From: an uncultured Clostridia bacterium
Lineage (GTDB): Bacteria > Bacillota > Clostridia > UBA1381
Assembly: GCA_947628155.1 (NCBI GenBank)
Contig: CANQYQ010000008.1
Location: 1-35,674 of the forward strand
DNA length: 35,674 bases
Direction of reading: 5' to 3'
Shown here: piece by piece, positions 7,322 to 15,074 of the stretch
Layout: the number at the start of each line of letters is the position of its first letter
Position numbering within the stretch: the stretch's first letter is position 1
Made by a program: the position numbers and the translations under genes
The notes under the pieces: model-generated
Database searches by the model: none
What the model was told of the DNA's origin: nothing
Seen by the model: the letters and a program-made list of their open reading frames with translations, nothing else

Positions 7322-8728
7322 ATGGCAAAAAAGAGGAAGGTTGAAATTACCGAAACGGTTTTGCGTGACGCGCATCAGTCGCTTATCGCGACGCGAATGA
7401 CTACAGACGATATTCTTCCGATTGTCGAGAAGCTTGACAATATCGGCTATCACTCGCTTGAAGCATGGGGCGGCGCTACGTTTGACTCATGTCTGCGCTT
7501 CCTGAACGAGGATCCGTGGGAGAGATTGAGAAAAATAAAGGACAGAGCTAAAAAAACTCCGCTGCAGATGCTGTTCCGCGGCCAGAATATATTGGGCTAC
7601 CGCCATTACGCGGACGATGTGGTTGAGTATTTTGTTCAGAAATCGATCGCGAACGGTATTGATATACTGCGTATTTTCGATGCGTTAAACGATGTAAGGA
7701 ATCTTGAGTGCGCTATAAACGCGTGCAAGAAGGAGGGCGGACATCTTCAGGCCACAGTCTGCTATACGCTGTCGGATTACCACACGAACGAAAAGTTTGT
7801 CGAAATGGCGAAGCGGCTTGAAAATATGGGTGCGGACTCGATTTGTATAAAGGATATGTCGGGACTGCTTCTTCCATATACGGCATATGATCTTGTATCG
7901 AAGATGAAAAAGGCTGTTAAGATCCCGATTCAGCTTCATACGCATTATACTTCGGGCGTCGCGTCAATGACGTATTTAAAGGCCGTTGAGGCGGGCGTTG
8001 ACGTAATAGACTGCGCTATGTCGCCGATGGCGATGGGAACGTCGCAGCCGGCTACGGAGCCGATGGTTGCGGCTTTGCAGGGTACGGAATATGATACGGG
8101 ACTTAATCTCGACGCGCTTGCGGAGATCACGGATTATTTCGCACCGTTAAGACAGAAGTATCTTGAGTCGGGACTTATGAATACTAAGGTCCTCGGAGTT
8201 GATATTAATACGCTGAAATATCAAGTTCCCGGCGGCATGCTCTCGAACATGGTATCGCAGCTTAAGCAGATGGGTCAGGAGGACAAATTCGCGGAGGTAT
8301 TGAAGGAAGTTCCGAGGGTTCGCGCGGATCTGGGATATCCGCCGCTCGTAACGCCCACATCGCAGATCGTCGGTACACAGGCGGTTATGAATGTAATAAC
8401 CGGAGAACGCTATAAGATGATTACGAATGAAACAAAGGGTATCGTCCGCGGCGAATACGGCGCGACTCCCGCTCCTATCCCGAAGGAAATTGTAAAAAAG
8501 ATTATCGGCGACGAAAAGCGTATTACATGCCGATATGCTGATACGCTTAAGCCGGAGCTTGATAAGATGCGTAAGGAATGCGCGGAATGGATCGAACAGG
8601 ACGAGGATGTGTTATCGTACGCGCTGTTCGGTCAGGTGGCGGTCAAATTCTTCGAGTACCGCCGCGCTCAGAAATATAAAATTGACGCGGGGTTGCTCGA
8701 CGAGGAAAACGACGTATATCCGGTATAA
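7322..8728 (+). CDS. oadA: Oxaloacetate decarboxylase alpha / transcarboxylase 5S subunit lacking the biotin domain
   Basis: Pyruvate/oxaloacetate-specific carboxyltransferase of 468 aa with a TIM barrel and the conserved C-terminal region. RDAHQS (15-20) supplies the metal-binding Asp, CIKDMSG carries the lysine expected to be carbamylated (Lys177), and LHTHYTSG (205-212) gives the two metal-binding histidines. It ends without a biotinyl domain, as in the 5S subunit of propionibacterial transcarboxylase and unlike enterobacterial OadA (about 590 aa), so it must use the separate carrier encoded two genes upstream. It is the last gene of the operon, 24 nt after oadB and before a strong terminator. 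It would catalyse oxaloacetate to pyruvate plus carboxybiotin, or the reverse. Confidence 0.94.
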   Translation: MAKKRKVEITETVLRDAHQSLIATRMTTDDILPIVEKLDNIGYHSLEAWGGATFDSCLRFLNEDPWERLRKIKDRAKKTPLQMLFRGQNILGYRHYADDVVEYFVQKSIANGIDILRIFDALNDVRNLECAINACKKEGGHLQATVCYTLSDYHTNEKFVEMAKRLENMGADSICIKDMSGLLLPYTAYDLVSKMKKAVKIPIQLHTHYTSGVASMTYLKAVEAGVDVIDCAMSPMAMGTSQPATEPMVAALQGTEYDTGLNLDALAEITDYFAPLRQKYLESGLMNTKVLGVDINTLKYQVPGGMLSNMVSQLKQMGQEDKFAEVLKEVPRVRADLGYPPLVTPTSQIVGTQAVMNVITGERYKMITNETKGIVRGEYGATPAPIPKEIVKKIIGDEKRITCRYADTLKPELDKMRKECAEWIEQDEDVLSYALFGQVAVKFFEYRRAQKYKIDAGLLDEENDVYPV

Positions 8729-8730
8729 TT

Positions 8731-8757
8731 AAAAGGACTGCTATCGCAGTCCTTTTT
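8731..8757 (+). terminator. Intrinsic terminator of the decarboxylase operon
   Basis: AAAAGGACTGC (8731-8741), loop TATC, GCAGTCCTTTT (8746-8756) with the T tract continuing. It starts three bases after the stop codon. Confidence 0.93.
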
Positions 8758-8831
8758 AGCTTATATCGGAGTATCGCGCGGCATGTGTTTTCAAACTCAA
8801 TTTTCCCTTTTGCGCATCAGAAAAATTTTAC

Positions 8832-8860
8832 TTGAAAATTTTAATTGGTTATGATATAAT
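8832..8860 (+). promoter_or_regulatory. Promoter for the stalk-domain protein gene
   Basis: TTGAAA (8832-8837), 17 nt, TATAAT (8855-8860). The next plausible start codon is at 9110, so the leader would be about 240 nt. Confidence 0.75.
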
Positions 8861-8866
8861 ATTCTT

Positions 8867-9109
8867 ACCACATAATTCCTCGGTATCGCGATATGATATT
8901 GGGTATATTTTTGTATTAAAAAATTAAATATGCGTAAATGTAAAGTTAAAAGCACTTGCTTCGTTTTTTGCGCAAATTTGATTTTATACCTTAATATCAT
9001 GAGCAATGGGATTGTGTGGTAACAATTAAGAAGCGATGTGATTTTGTGCGTCGCTTCGGGCGGCGCATTTTTATGCGGCGATGTTTCAATAAAAGGAGGA
9101 AAAGGAGCA
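8867..9109 (+). other. Long untranslated leader with two hairpins
   Basis: The transcript from the 8832 promoter would carry about 240 nt before the ATG. It contains GAAGCGA...TCGCTTC (9030-9036 with 9051-9057) and CGCAT...ATGCG (9064-9077), ending in AAAAGGAGGAAAAGGAG before the start codon. I recognise no riboswitch consensus. Apart from this, the 8757-9109 gap shows nothing. Confidence 0.4.
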
Positions 9110-10312
9110 ATGAAAAAAACATTATTTGTGCTGTCGCTCGCGGCGGCGGCGGTAATCGGAGGCACGGCTCACGCGGAGGTGGGCGATATTATCGGCGAGG
9201 TTTACACGACCGATATCGCAGCGACATTGGACGGGAGCGAGATCGCGTCGGCAAACATCGGCGGTGAAACTATGATTGCGCTTCGCGATTTGGAGGATTT
9301 TAACTTCTCGGTATGGTATGAGGAAAGCTCGCGCAGCGCTATCGCAAGCAGTCCGGAAATGCTGCGCGCGTCGGAAATCAAAGAACCAAAGAGCGTCGAG
9401 CATTACGACACTGTCGGCGAGGTTATAGGAAACGTATACGAAACGGACATCACCGCATATGTTAACGGGTTTGAGATCCCGTCGGTGAATATCGGCGGCA
9501 CGACTATGGTTTCCGTCCGTGACCTCGGCGATATGACAGATTCGCCGTTTGCCCAAATGGGACTGTCAAAATACGGGTTCTCATGCGAGTGGAACGAGGC
9601 GGACAGAAGGGTGGAGCTTCAAACGTTCCCGATTTATAATCTATACGATATGGGCGTTCTCGCAGCGCAAAACGACGTGCGGCTCGTATTTGACAACACA
9701 ACGCTTGCGATAGAGCCGAATTACAAGGAGGACAGGCTGAGTCAGCTTATTTACAACGATGAAAATGATAACGCGTTTACGAATAATTCCGACGGCTCTG
9801 TCAGCGAGCGTTACAGCGAAATGTATTACACCGACGAAAACGGAGAAAAAATAAAAATCGGAGTTCAATATCGGCCGTATCAGATTTCCGCGCTGGACGA
9901 CGGTTACGGCAATGTAACGGTAAGCGGCGGCGACGGCGTATGGCACGTGTCATTTGACAAGGACAAGCTTAAGCAGATTATAGATGAGACGGAAAAACCC
10001 GCGCCGCTCACATATGATGAAATCATAGAGCAGTTTGAAAACGGCTGGAACATGTACAGAGTGCGCGGCAAATTTGAAACGGACGATTACGCGGTGATCG
10101 CGGCGGCACAGACGGGACTTACGCACGGCGACTGGTATTACGCGGTGTTCCGTATAGGCCGTGACGGAAGCGCGGTGCGGGTGCAGCACATTTCAAATCA
10201 TGAAAGCGATGAGATACCGACGGATCTGACATTCGAGGACGGAGTGCTTACATATAATGAGAACGATATGATAAAGCATCTTGATGTTATCACCGGAGAA
10301 GTAACCGAATAA
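9110..10312 (+). CDS. Secreted protein with two stalk-type (copper amine oxidase N-like) repeats
   Basis: Exported protein of unknown function, 400 aa. MKKTLFVLSLAAAAVIGG with cleavage after AHA (residue 22) is a signal peptide. Two homologous repeats follow: residues 24-62 (IIGEVYTTDIAATLDGSEI and NIGGETMIALRDL) and 102-141 (VIGNVYETDITAYVNGFEI and NIGGTTMVSVRDL). This is the pattern of the copper amine oxidase N-terminal-like or stalk-type domain found in clostridial exported proteins. The remaining 230 residues are acidic and unrecognised. The ORF track begins 24 codons upstream, but the GGAGG and the signal peptide fix the start at 9110. It is monocistronic apart from the decayed gene behind it. 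Confidence 0.75.
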   Translation: MKKTLFVLSLAAAAVIGGTAHAEVGDIIGEVYTTDIAATLDGSEIASANIGGETMIALRDLEDFNFSVWYEESSRSAIASSPEMLRASEIKEPKSVEHYDTVGEVIGNVYETDITAYVNGFEIPSVNIGGTTMVSVRDLGDMTDSPFAQMGLSKYGFSCEWNEADRRVELQTFPIYNLYDMGVLAAQNDVRLVFDNTTLAIEPNYKEDRLSQLIYNDENDNAFTNNSDGSVSERYSEMYYTDENGEKIKIGVQYRPYQISALDDGYGNVTVSGGDGVWHVSFDKDKLKQIIDETEKPAPLTYDEIIEQFENGWNMYRVRGKFETDDYAVIAAAQTGLTHGDWYYAVFRIGRDGSAVRVQHISNHESDEIPTDLTFEDGVLTYNENDMIKHLDVITGEVTE

Positions 10313-10335
10313 AATGGATGCGCTTGCCGAATTGA

Positions 10336-10778
10336 CATTGCAGCGGCGAATACCGATACATGTTTGATTTTATACGGGAAAAACGTATGGCCGGGTATCC
10401 GGTTACGTACGGGTGCAGTCATTTCCTCGGGCCGGAATATGAACGCCGGGTAAGGGATCGGTATTTCCTGTGCGGCGCGGGACTGTATACGGCGAGTATC
10501 ACGGCAAACGGGGATATTACGGCGTGCTTGGACATTGAGCGAAGAACGGAGCTTGTGCAGGGAAATATTTTAAGGTATAATTGGATGTATGGGAAAACAA
10601 ATTTCAAGCGTTTCGCGCGGATTTAAGCGACGCCAATGAAAACTGCCGGAGGTGCGAATATTGCCGGTTCTGTCACGGCGGGGCATATCACAGTTGGGAT
10701 TTTGATAAAAATGAGTTTGCTTTGCCGGGACACTGTTTTAAATTATTGGCCGTATTTTACCGCTTTTTGGCATTTTGA
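10336..10778 (+). pseudogene. Frameshifted SPASM-domain remnant of a radical SAM protein
   Basis: One frame (about 10336-10575) reads FLCGAGLYTASITANGDITAC then LVQGNI, the pattern of a SPASM auxiliary iron-sulfur domain. Near 10577-10582 the homology moves to another frame, giving DVWENKFQAFRADL then NCRRCEYCRFCHGG and PGHC. Joined with one missing base near TATAATTGG these form a continuous C-terminal domain rich in cluster-binding cysteines. The N-terminal radical SAM barrel with its CxxxCxxC motif is absent: a TGA lies in frame at 10333, directly behind the stalk-protein gene. The original enzyme was probably a peptide-modifying or anaerobic-maturase-like radical SAM/SPASM protein. Its substrate cannot be inferred. 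Confidence 0.75.
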
Positions 10779-10807
10779 ATATTTATTGTATCGTTTTTGA
10801 GGAAAGT

Positions 10808-11094
10808 ATAATAAAACGCGGCATTAATTGCCGCGTCAGCGTGTAGACAAACGTCTGCACGCTGAGCAGACTGTGACAAATTAGGCTGGATTTCACGAAA
10901 ACGAGTCTGTAGGCGTACGAGGGTACGTTAAGGCTCGTTTTCGTGGAAAGCGCATAACAGCGCCGTTTTTTATCATAACGGCGCTGTTATTTTAACAAAG
11001 AGAAAAATATTGAATCAGTCAATATTCTATGCTTCATGCGCGGTCCGGTCAATTTGTCGACGGTCTGACGCGGCATTCATTGCCGCGTTATTAT
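10808..11094. mobile_element. Non-coding MITE-like element with about 30-bp terminal inverted repeats
   Basis: The left end (10808-10839) reads ATAATAAAACGCGGCA, then TGCCGCGTCAG. The right end (11065-11094), read on the other strand, gives ATAATAACGCGGCA, then TGCCGCGTCAG. Each end is itself a hairpin of 8-bp arms (10816-10836, 11068-11088). Between them are a 12-bp stem (10837-10848 with 10853-10864, one G-T pair), a 12-bp stem CACGAAAACGAG with CTCGTTTTCGTG (10894-10905, 10934-10945), and a 12-bp stem AACAGCGCCGTT with AACGGCGCTGTT (10956-10988). No ORF and no clear target duplication are visible. Parts could also serve as terminators for the flanking genes. Together with the SPASM remnant this accounts for the 10313-11115 gap. 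Confidence 0.65.
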
Positions 11095-11115
11095 GTTTAA
11101 CGTTGTTTGTCGGTG

Positions 11116-11838
11116 TTATAGATTTTTCAGGTAATTGACCTCATGAGACGTCAGATGGCGCCAGCGTCCGAGCGGCAGATTACCAAGCTCGATATTCCCT
11201 ATTTTTACGCGCTGCAGGCCTATTACCTTGCAGCCCACGGCCTCAAACATTTTCCGAACCTGTCTGTTGCGGCCTTCGTGAATTGTAATTTTAAGCATTG
11301 TTTTCGATGCTGAGGCGTCGAGAATCTCCACATCGGCGGGGGAGGTTTTGTAATTTTCTATATTCACGCCGTGACGGAGCTTATGCAGTCCGCTCATTGT
11401 GATCCCGCCGCTTATCACGGCGATATACGTTTTGTCCGTATGAAATTTCGGATGCGTCACCTTATGAGTAATTGCGCCGTCGTTTGTGAGAAGCAGCAGT
11501 CCTTCCGTATCGTAATCAAGCCGTCCGACGGGGAACAGCTGTGACGAGATCTCACCGCCTATAAGGTCGATAACGGTCGGACGGCCGAACTGGTCTTTAA
11601 CAGTTGTAACATATCCGGTGGGTTTATTGAGCATAATATAGTATTTTTTCTCGTTAATTTTAAGCTCTTTCCCGTCAAGCATTACCTTGTCAGCGCCTAT
11701 TTCTACCTTGACGCCCTGCTCGGATATGGTTTTACCGTTGACCTTAACGCGTCCGTTTTCTATCATTTCCTCGGCGGCACGGCGCGAAGCGGCGCCGCTC
11801 ATGGAAATATATTTCTGGAGTCTTACGATCTCTCCCAT
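11116..11838 (-). CDS. rluB: rRNA pseudouridine synthase, RluB/RsuA family
   Basis: Converts a specific uridine in 23S (RluB) or 16S (RsuA) rRNA to pseudouridine. Of its 240 aa, an S4 RNA-binding domain occupies about residues 5-60 (RLQKYISMSGAASRR), followed by the catalytic domain with GRLDYDTEGLLLLTNDG, where Asp108 is the expected catalytic residue, and NRQVRKMFEAVG towards the C terminus. AGGAGGG precedes the ATG at 11838. It follows the carboxypeptidase gene by 21 nt on the same strand and is probably cotranscribed with it, a pairing known in Clostridia and Bacilli. The choice of RluB over RsuA rests on Firmicutes precedent. Confidence 0.93.
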   Translation of the reverse strand: MGEIVRLQKYISMSGAASRRAAEEMIENGRVKVNGKTISEQGVKVEIGADKVMLDGKELKINEKKYYIMLNKPTGYVTTVKDQFGRPTVIDLIGGEISSQLFPVGRLDYDTEGLLLLTNDGAITHKVTHPKFHTDKTYIAVISGGITMSGLHKLRHGVNIENYKTSPADVEILDASASKTMLKITIHEGRNRQVRKMFEAVGCKVIGLQRVKIGNIELGNLPLGRWRHLTSHEVNYLKNL

Positions 11839-11859
11839 AGCGAATCCCTCCTGTTTCGA

Positions 11860-12957
11860 TTACAGTAATACCATATTCCATAAATGACGCATACGCTTTT
11901 TGAACCTTTCCCCAAACGACATCGCCTCGTATATGTCATTAGCTGAGCACACATCTACCGTACCTATCACCTCATTGTCAATCACAAATTCGGCATATCC
12001 GATTTTTTCGCCCTTCGCTACAGGGAAATTAAGCTTTGACGGGATTTTAAGACGAACCTTTATTTTTGGGTCAGCATTGCTGCGCAGCGCGGCATAAAAA
12101 TCCTGAGCGTATACGGCATCATAGTCGGAGTACGGCGCGCTGTCACCCGCGTGAACTACGCATTTTGCGGAGTATTCAGGGAAGTATTCGTCAAGCATAG
12201 CCTTATGGTCGTTCCAGTCGTCGTTGTCATTTAAAGTAACGGCGATAAGCGTTACTTCATCTCGTGTCGCGGCCGTAACAAGGCACCGTCCGGCAGCGTC
12301 GGTATATCCCGTTTTTACGCCTATACAACCCGGGTATTCACTGAGCAGGCGATTGTGATTGTGAAACGGCAAAACGCCTCCCGTGTTTATGATAAGTCCG
12401 TTGAAATCTATTGTGCCCACAATTTCCCGGAATGTTTGGTTTTGCATTGCGTAACGCGTAATGACCGCCAAATCGTACGCGGTCGTGTAGTGGTCGGGAT
12501 CGGGTAGTCCGTTCGGATTAGTAAAATGTGTATTTTTTGCCCCGATTTCGTCCGCCTTTTGATTCATAAGCTCGACAAACGCGTCAACCGAACCGGAAAT
12601 GTGTTCGGCTATGGCCACAGCGGCGTCATTGCCGGAATTAAGCATAAGTCCGAACAGCATATCGTACATACTAAGCTGGTTCCCTTCCTCGATATATGCC
12701 GACGAGCCTTCGGTTATAGCGGCGTTATGGGATACGGTCACCACGTCCGTCAGCTGTGAGTTATCGAGCGCTGTTATGCACGTCATAATTTTTGTCGTAC
12801 TGGCCATGGGCAGGCGTTCAACGCTGTTTTTTTCATAAACCACATCTCCCGTCTGCATTTCCAAAACGCAGGCGGCTCTTGAGTTTTCCGCATGAACCGG
12901 AATTGCGGCCGCAATACAGCATATCGCCGCTAATACACATATTAGTTTTTTCATCAT
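11860..12957 (-). CDS. dacF: D-alanyl-D-alanine carboxypeptidase (DacF/DacB-type penicillin-binding protein)
   Basis: Exported low-molecular-weight penicillin-binding protein of 365 aa that trims the terminal D-Ala of peptidoglycan stems. A signal peptide covers residues 1-23 (cleavage near VHA). The three active-site motifs are SxxK as STTK (Ser53-Lys56), SGN (108-110) and KTG (215-217). The C-terminal beta domain (about 275-340) is followed by a basic tail, KKRMRHLWNMVLL, that may act as a membrane anchor. GAGG lies just before two tandem ATG codons; either could start. It is upstream of rluB on the same strand. In spore formers such enzymes can be vegetative or sporulation-specific, and the sequence does not decide. 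Confidence 0.93.
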   Translation of the reverse strand: MMKKLICVLAAICCIAAAIPVHAENSRAACVLEMQTGDVVYEKNSVERLPMASTTKIMTCITALDNSQLTDVVTVSHNAAITEGSSAYIEEGNQLSMYDMLFGLMLNSGNDAAVAIAEHISGSVDAFVELMNQKADEIGAKNTHFTNPNGLPDPDHYTTAYDLAVITRYAMQNQTFREIVGTIDFNGLIINTGGVLPFHNHNRLLSEYPGCIGVKTGYTDAAGRCLVTAATRDEVTLIAVTLNDNDDWNDHKAMLDEYFPEYSAKCVVHAGDSAPYSDYDAVYAQDFYAALRSNADPKIKVRLKIPSKLNFPVAKGEKIGYAEFVIDNEVIGTVDVCSANDIYEAMSFGERFKKRMRHLWNMVLL

Positions 12958-13056
12958 TTTACCTCGTTGATCTATAAAATTGTCAAATCATTAAGCCGCG
13001 TCCGCCGGCTCCGCACGTGACCGCAGCCGTCTTCGCGGCCACAGGCGCGAACAAAT

Positions 13057-13084
13057 AAAAGCAAAGCTAACAGCTTCTGCTTTT
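13057..13084 (-). terminator. Terminator-like hairpin at the end of the CrtO-like gene
   Basis: On the minus strand AAAAGCAGAAGCT pairs with AGCTTTGCTTTT (one bulged base), then runs into TTTATTTG. It overlaps the stop codon and last codons of the gene ending at 13067. I found no good promoter for dacF in the remaining 12958-13056 stretch. Confidence 0.6.
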
Positions 13085-13534
13085 CAGACGGTTCATCATA
13101 CGTGCCAGCCTGGGGCGGTTATACCGCTGAATTATTATATACGGGATATTTCCCGCCGCGTAGCACAGGCAGCATATCAGGCCGCCGACGTCCCGCCATA
13201 TTATTACCATGCCGACCGAGAGAGCCATAAGCACGTAATGAGCGGCCTCCGCTACGCACGTTTCCGCTATGAGACGGTTTATGTCATCCGCCGTTTCGGT
13301 GCCGTGAATGCGTTTTGAAAGCATTTGTTTTATATATTTGCTCATATCCGGAAGCTTGCTCTTCCATTTGCTTACATACAGTCTGTTATATATTTTTCCG
13401 CCGTTCTCCCATTTTCGTTCGGCGAACAGCATACTCTCGGGATTGAACCATTTTCTCGGCAGCACAAGTCCGATGATCAATACCGCAAGGGAGCATACAG
13501 CGCCGTAGGCGGCGTCATAGATAATATTGCGCAT
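13067..13534 (-). CDS. Small membrane protein resembling CrtO glycosyl-diaponeurosporenoate acyltransferases
   Basis: Membrane protein of 155 aa with one hydrophobic segment near residues 10-27 and two more around 100-135. The pattern RKWENGGKIYNRLYVSKWKSKLPD then ETCVAEAAHYV and a final IPYIIIQRYNRPRLARM resembles the CrtO-type acyltransferase family, whose staphylococcal member acylates a carotenoid glycoside. Many Clostridia carry such proteins without carotenoid genes, and none are nearby here, so the real substrate is unknown. It has its own promoter and terminator. TTAACGGAG is about 6 nt from the ATG. Family assignment rests on my memory of the motif order. Confidence 0.55.
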   Translation of the reverse strand: MRNIIYDAAYGAVCSLAVLIIGLVLPRKWFNPESMLFAERKWENGGKIYNRLYVSKWKSKLPDMSKYIKQMLSKRIHGTETADDINRLIAETCVAEAAHYVLMALSVGMVIIWRDVGGLICCLCYAAGNIPYIIIQRYNRPRLARMMNRLKSRSC

Positions 13535-13566
13535 ATTTTTTCTCCGTTAAACTATATATATGTACG

Positions 13567-13595
13567 ATTATATCACAGAATAGTATTTTTTGCAA
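13567..13595 (-). promoter_or_regulatory. Promoter of the CrtO-like gene
   Basis: On the minus strand TTGCAA (13590-13595), 17 nt, TATAAT (13567-13572), about 32 nt from the ATG. Confidence 0.78.
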
Positions 13596-13673
13596 TACAA
13601 ATTATAACGTATTTCGAGGTTTTTAGATACGGCGCGCGGCTTTATTCCTTAAGAAGAACATAAAATCGGTTAA

Positions 13674-13691
13674 GTTTGTATCTTTACAAAC
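13674..13691. promoter_or_regulatory. Palindrome over the leuC -35 box, possible operator
   Basis: GTTTGTA, 4 nt, TACAAAC: a perfect 7-bp inverted repeat whose right half overlaps the TTTACA -35 element (13683-13688). The position suits a repressor. I cannot name the regulator. Confidence 0.5.
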
Positions 13692-13711
13692 ACGAAAAGT
13701 TGTAGTATAAT
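13683..13711 (+). promoter_or_regulatory. Promoter of leuCDB
   Basis: TTTACA (13683-13688), 17 nt, TATAAT (13706-13711). Only about 27 nt separates the likely transcription start from the leuC ATG, too short for a T-box or leader attenuator. Confidence 0.8.
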
Positions 13712-13744
13712 AGCAGATAATGAAATTTATGAGGTGATTAACAA

Positions 13745-15004
13745 ATGGGAATGACAATGACGCAGAAGATCCTCGCGAACGCCGCGGGACTTGACAGCGT
13801 ACGCGCGGGCGATTTAATTATGGCGAACTTGAGCCTTGTTCTCGGCAATGACATAACATCCCCCGTAGCGATCAAGGAATTTGACAAAATCGGCGGCACA
13901 AGTGTATTTGACAAGACGAAAATCGCGCTTGTACCGGACCACTTCACGCCGAACAAGGACATTAAATCGGCGGAGCAGTGCATGACGGTGCGTAATTTTG
14001 CCGCGGAGCAGGACATTTTAAATTATTTCGAGGTCGGCGAGGTAGGAATTGAACACGCGCTGCTGCCCGAAAAAGGACTTGTTGTAGCGGGCGACGTTGT
14101 AATAGGCGCGGATTCGCATACATGTACATACGGCGCTCTCGGCGCGTTCTCGACGGGCGTCGGCTCGACGGACATGGCGGCCGGAATGGCGATAGGCAAG
14201 GCGTGGTTCAAGGTGCCGGAGGCGATCAAGTTCAACCTCACCGGTGAGCTTAACAAGTATGTCAGCGGTAAGGATCTGATTTTGCATATCATCGGCATGA
14301 TAGGCGTTGACGGCGCGCTGTATAAGTCAATGGAATTTACCGGCGAGGGCGTTCATTCGCTCACGATGGACGACCGCTTCACAATAGCTAACATGGCGAT
14401 CGAGGCGGGCGCGAAAAACGGCATATTCGAGGTTGACGATAAAACACGCGAGTATATGAAGGAGCATTCGGCGAAGGAATACAAGGAATTTACGGCCGAT
14501 CCCGACGCGGAATACGTCAGGGTCATAGACATTGACCTGTCGAAGGTCCCTCACACCGTAGCGTTCCCGCATTTGCCGGAAAACGCAAGAACGCCCGACA
14601 ACTGGGGCGATGTGGAGATCGATCAGGTTGTAATTGGTTCGTGCACGAACGGACGCATTTCCGATTTGCGCCATGCGGCGGAGATTTTAAAGGGCAAGCG
14701 CGTTAAAAAGGGCGTGCGCGTACTCGTGTTCCCGGCGACTCAGGCGATTTATTTAGAGGCGTTAAAGGACGGCACTTTATCGACGCTTGTCGAGGCGGGC
14801 TGTGTGATTTCCGCGCCGACATGCGGACCGTGTCTGGGCGGACATATGGGAATTTTAGCGGCGGGTGAGAGATGCGTATCAACGACAAACCGCAATTTCC
14901 TCGGACGTATGGGACATGTTGAGAGCGAGGTATATCTGGCAAGTCCCGAGGTTGCCGCCGCGTCGGCGATCACAGGCAAAATAACAGCTCCGGAGGATAT
15001 ATAA
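13745..15004 (+). CDS. leuC: 3-isopropylmalate dehydratase large subunit
   Basis: With LeuD, isomerises 2-isopropylmalate to 3-isopropylmalate in leucine synthesis. It has 419 aa, the shorter LeuC/HacA-type form seen in Clostridia and archaea rather than the 465-aa enterobacterial form. The three [4Fe-4S] cysteines are visible: Cys300 in VIGSCTNGR, and Cys360 and Cys363 in [10 protein letters not shown]. The aconitase-type GADSHT segment is near 121-126. GAGGTG precedes the ATG at a good distance. It heads a leuC-leuD-leuB group. A related citramalate-pathway or homoaconitase role is possible for this subfamily, but the adjacent leuB supports the leucine route. Confidence 0.95.
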   Translation: MGMTMTQKILANAAGLDSVRAGDLIMANLSLVLGNDITSPVAIKEFDKIGGTSVFDKTKIALVPDHFTPNKDIKSAEQCMTVRNFAAEQDILNYFEVGEVGIEHALLPEKGLVVAGDVVIGADSHTCTYGALGAFSTGVGSTDMAAGMAIGKAWFKVPEAIKFNLTGELNKYVSGKDLILHIIGMIGVDGALYKSMEFTGEGVHSLTMDDRFTIANMAIEAGAKNGIFEVDDKTREYMKEHSAKEYKEFTADPDAEYVRVIDIDLSKVPHTVAFPHLPENARTPDNWGDVEIDQVVIGSCTNGRISDLRHAAEILKGKRVKKGVRVLVFPATQAIYLEALKDGTLSTLVEAGCVISAPTCGPCLGGHMGILAAGERCVSTTNRNFLGRMGHVESEVYLASPEVAAASAITGKITAPEDI

Positions 15005-15013
15005 GCATCGCAG

Positions 15014-15035
15014 GGCGGACTGCCCACAGTCCGCC
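15014..15035. repeat. GC-rich hairpin module in the leuC-leuD spacer
   Basis: GGCGGACTG, loop CCCA, CAGTCCGCC: a 9-bp perfect stem. The flanking AGGGCGGACTGCCC is repeated in the leuD-leuB spacer, so this is a small dispersed module. It has no T tract. Confidence 0.7.
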
Positions 15036-15074
15036 GCGCATAATGATATTATAATTTGCGAAAGGAATGAGAAT

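Noticed and set aside
8867-9109. Known riboswitch in the leader of the stalk-repeat gene
   Set aside because: I compared it mentally with c-di-GMP, cobalamin, glycine, SAM and preQ1 patterns and found no matching core.
10808-11094. CRISPR array or tRNA cluster
   Set aside because: The inverted repeats differ from each other, are not regularly spaced direct repeats, and no cloverleaf can be drawn.
13712-13744. T-box riboswitch for leuCDB
   Set aside because: Only about 30 nt lies between the -10 box and the ATG, and no T-box sequence is present upstream.
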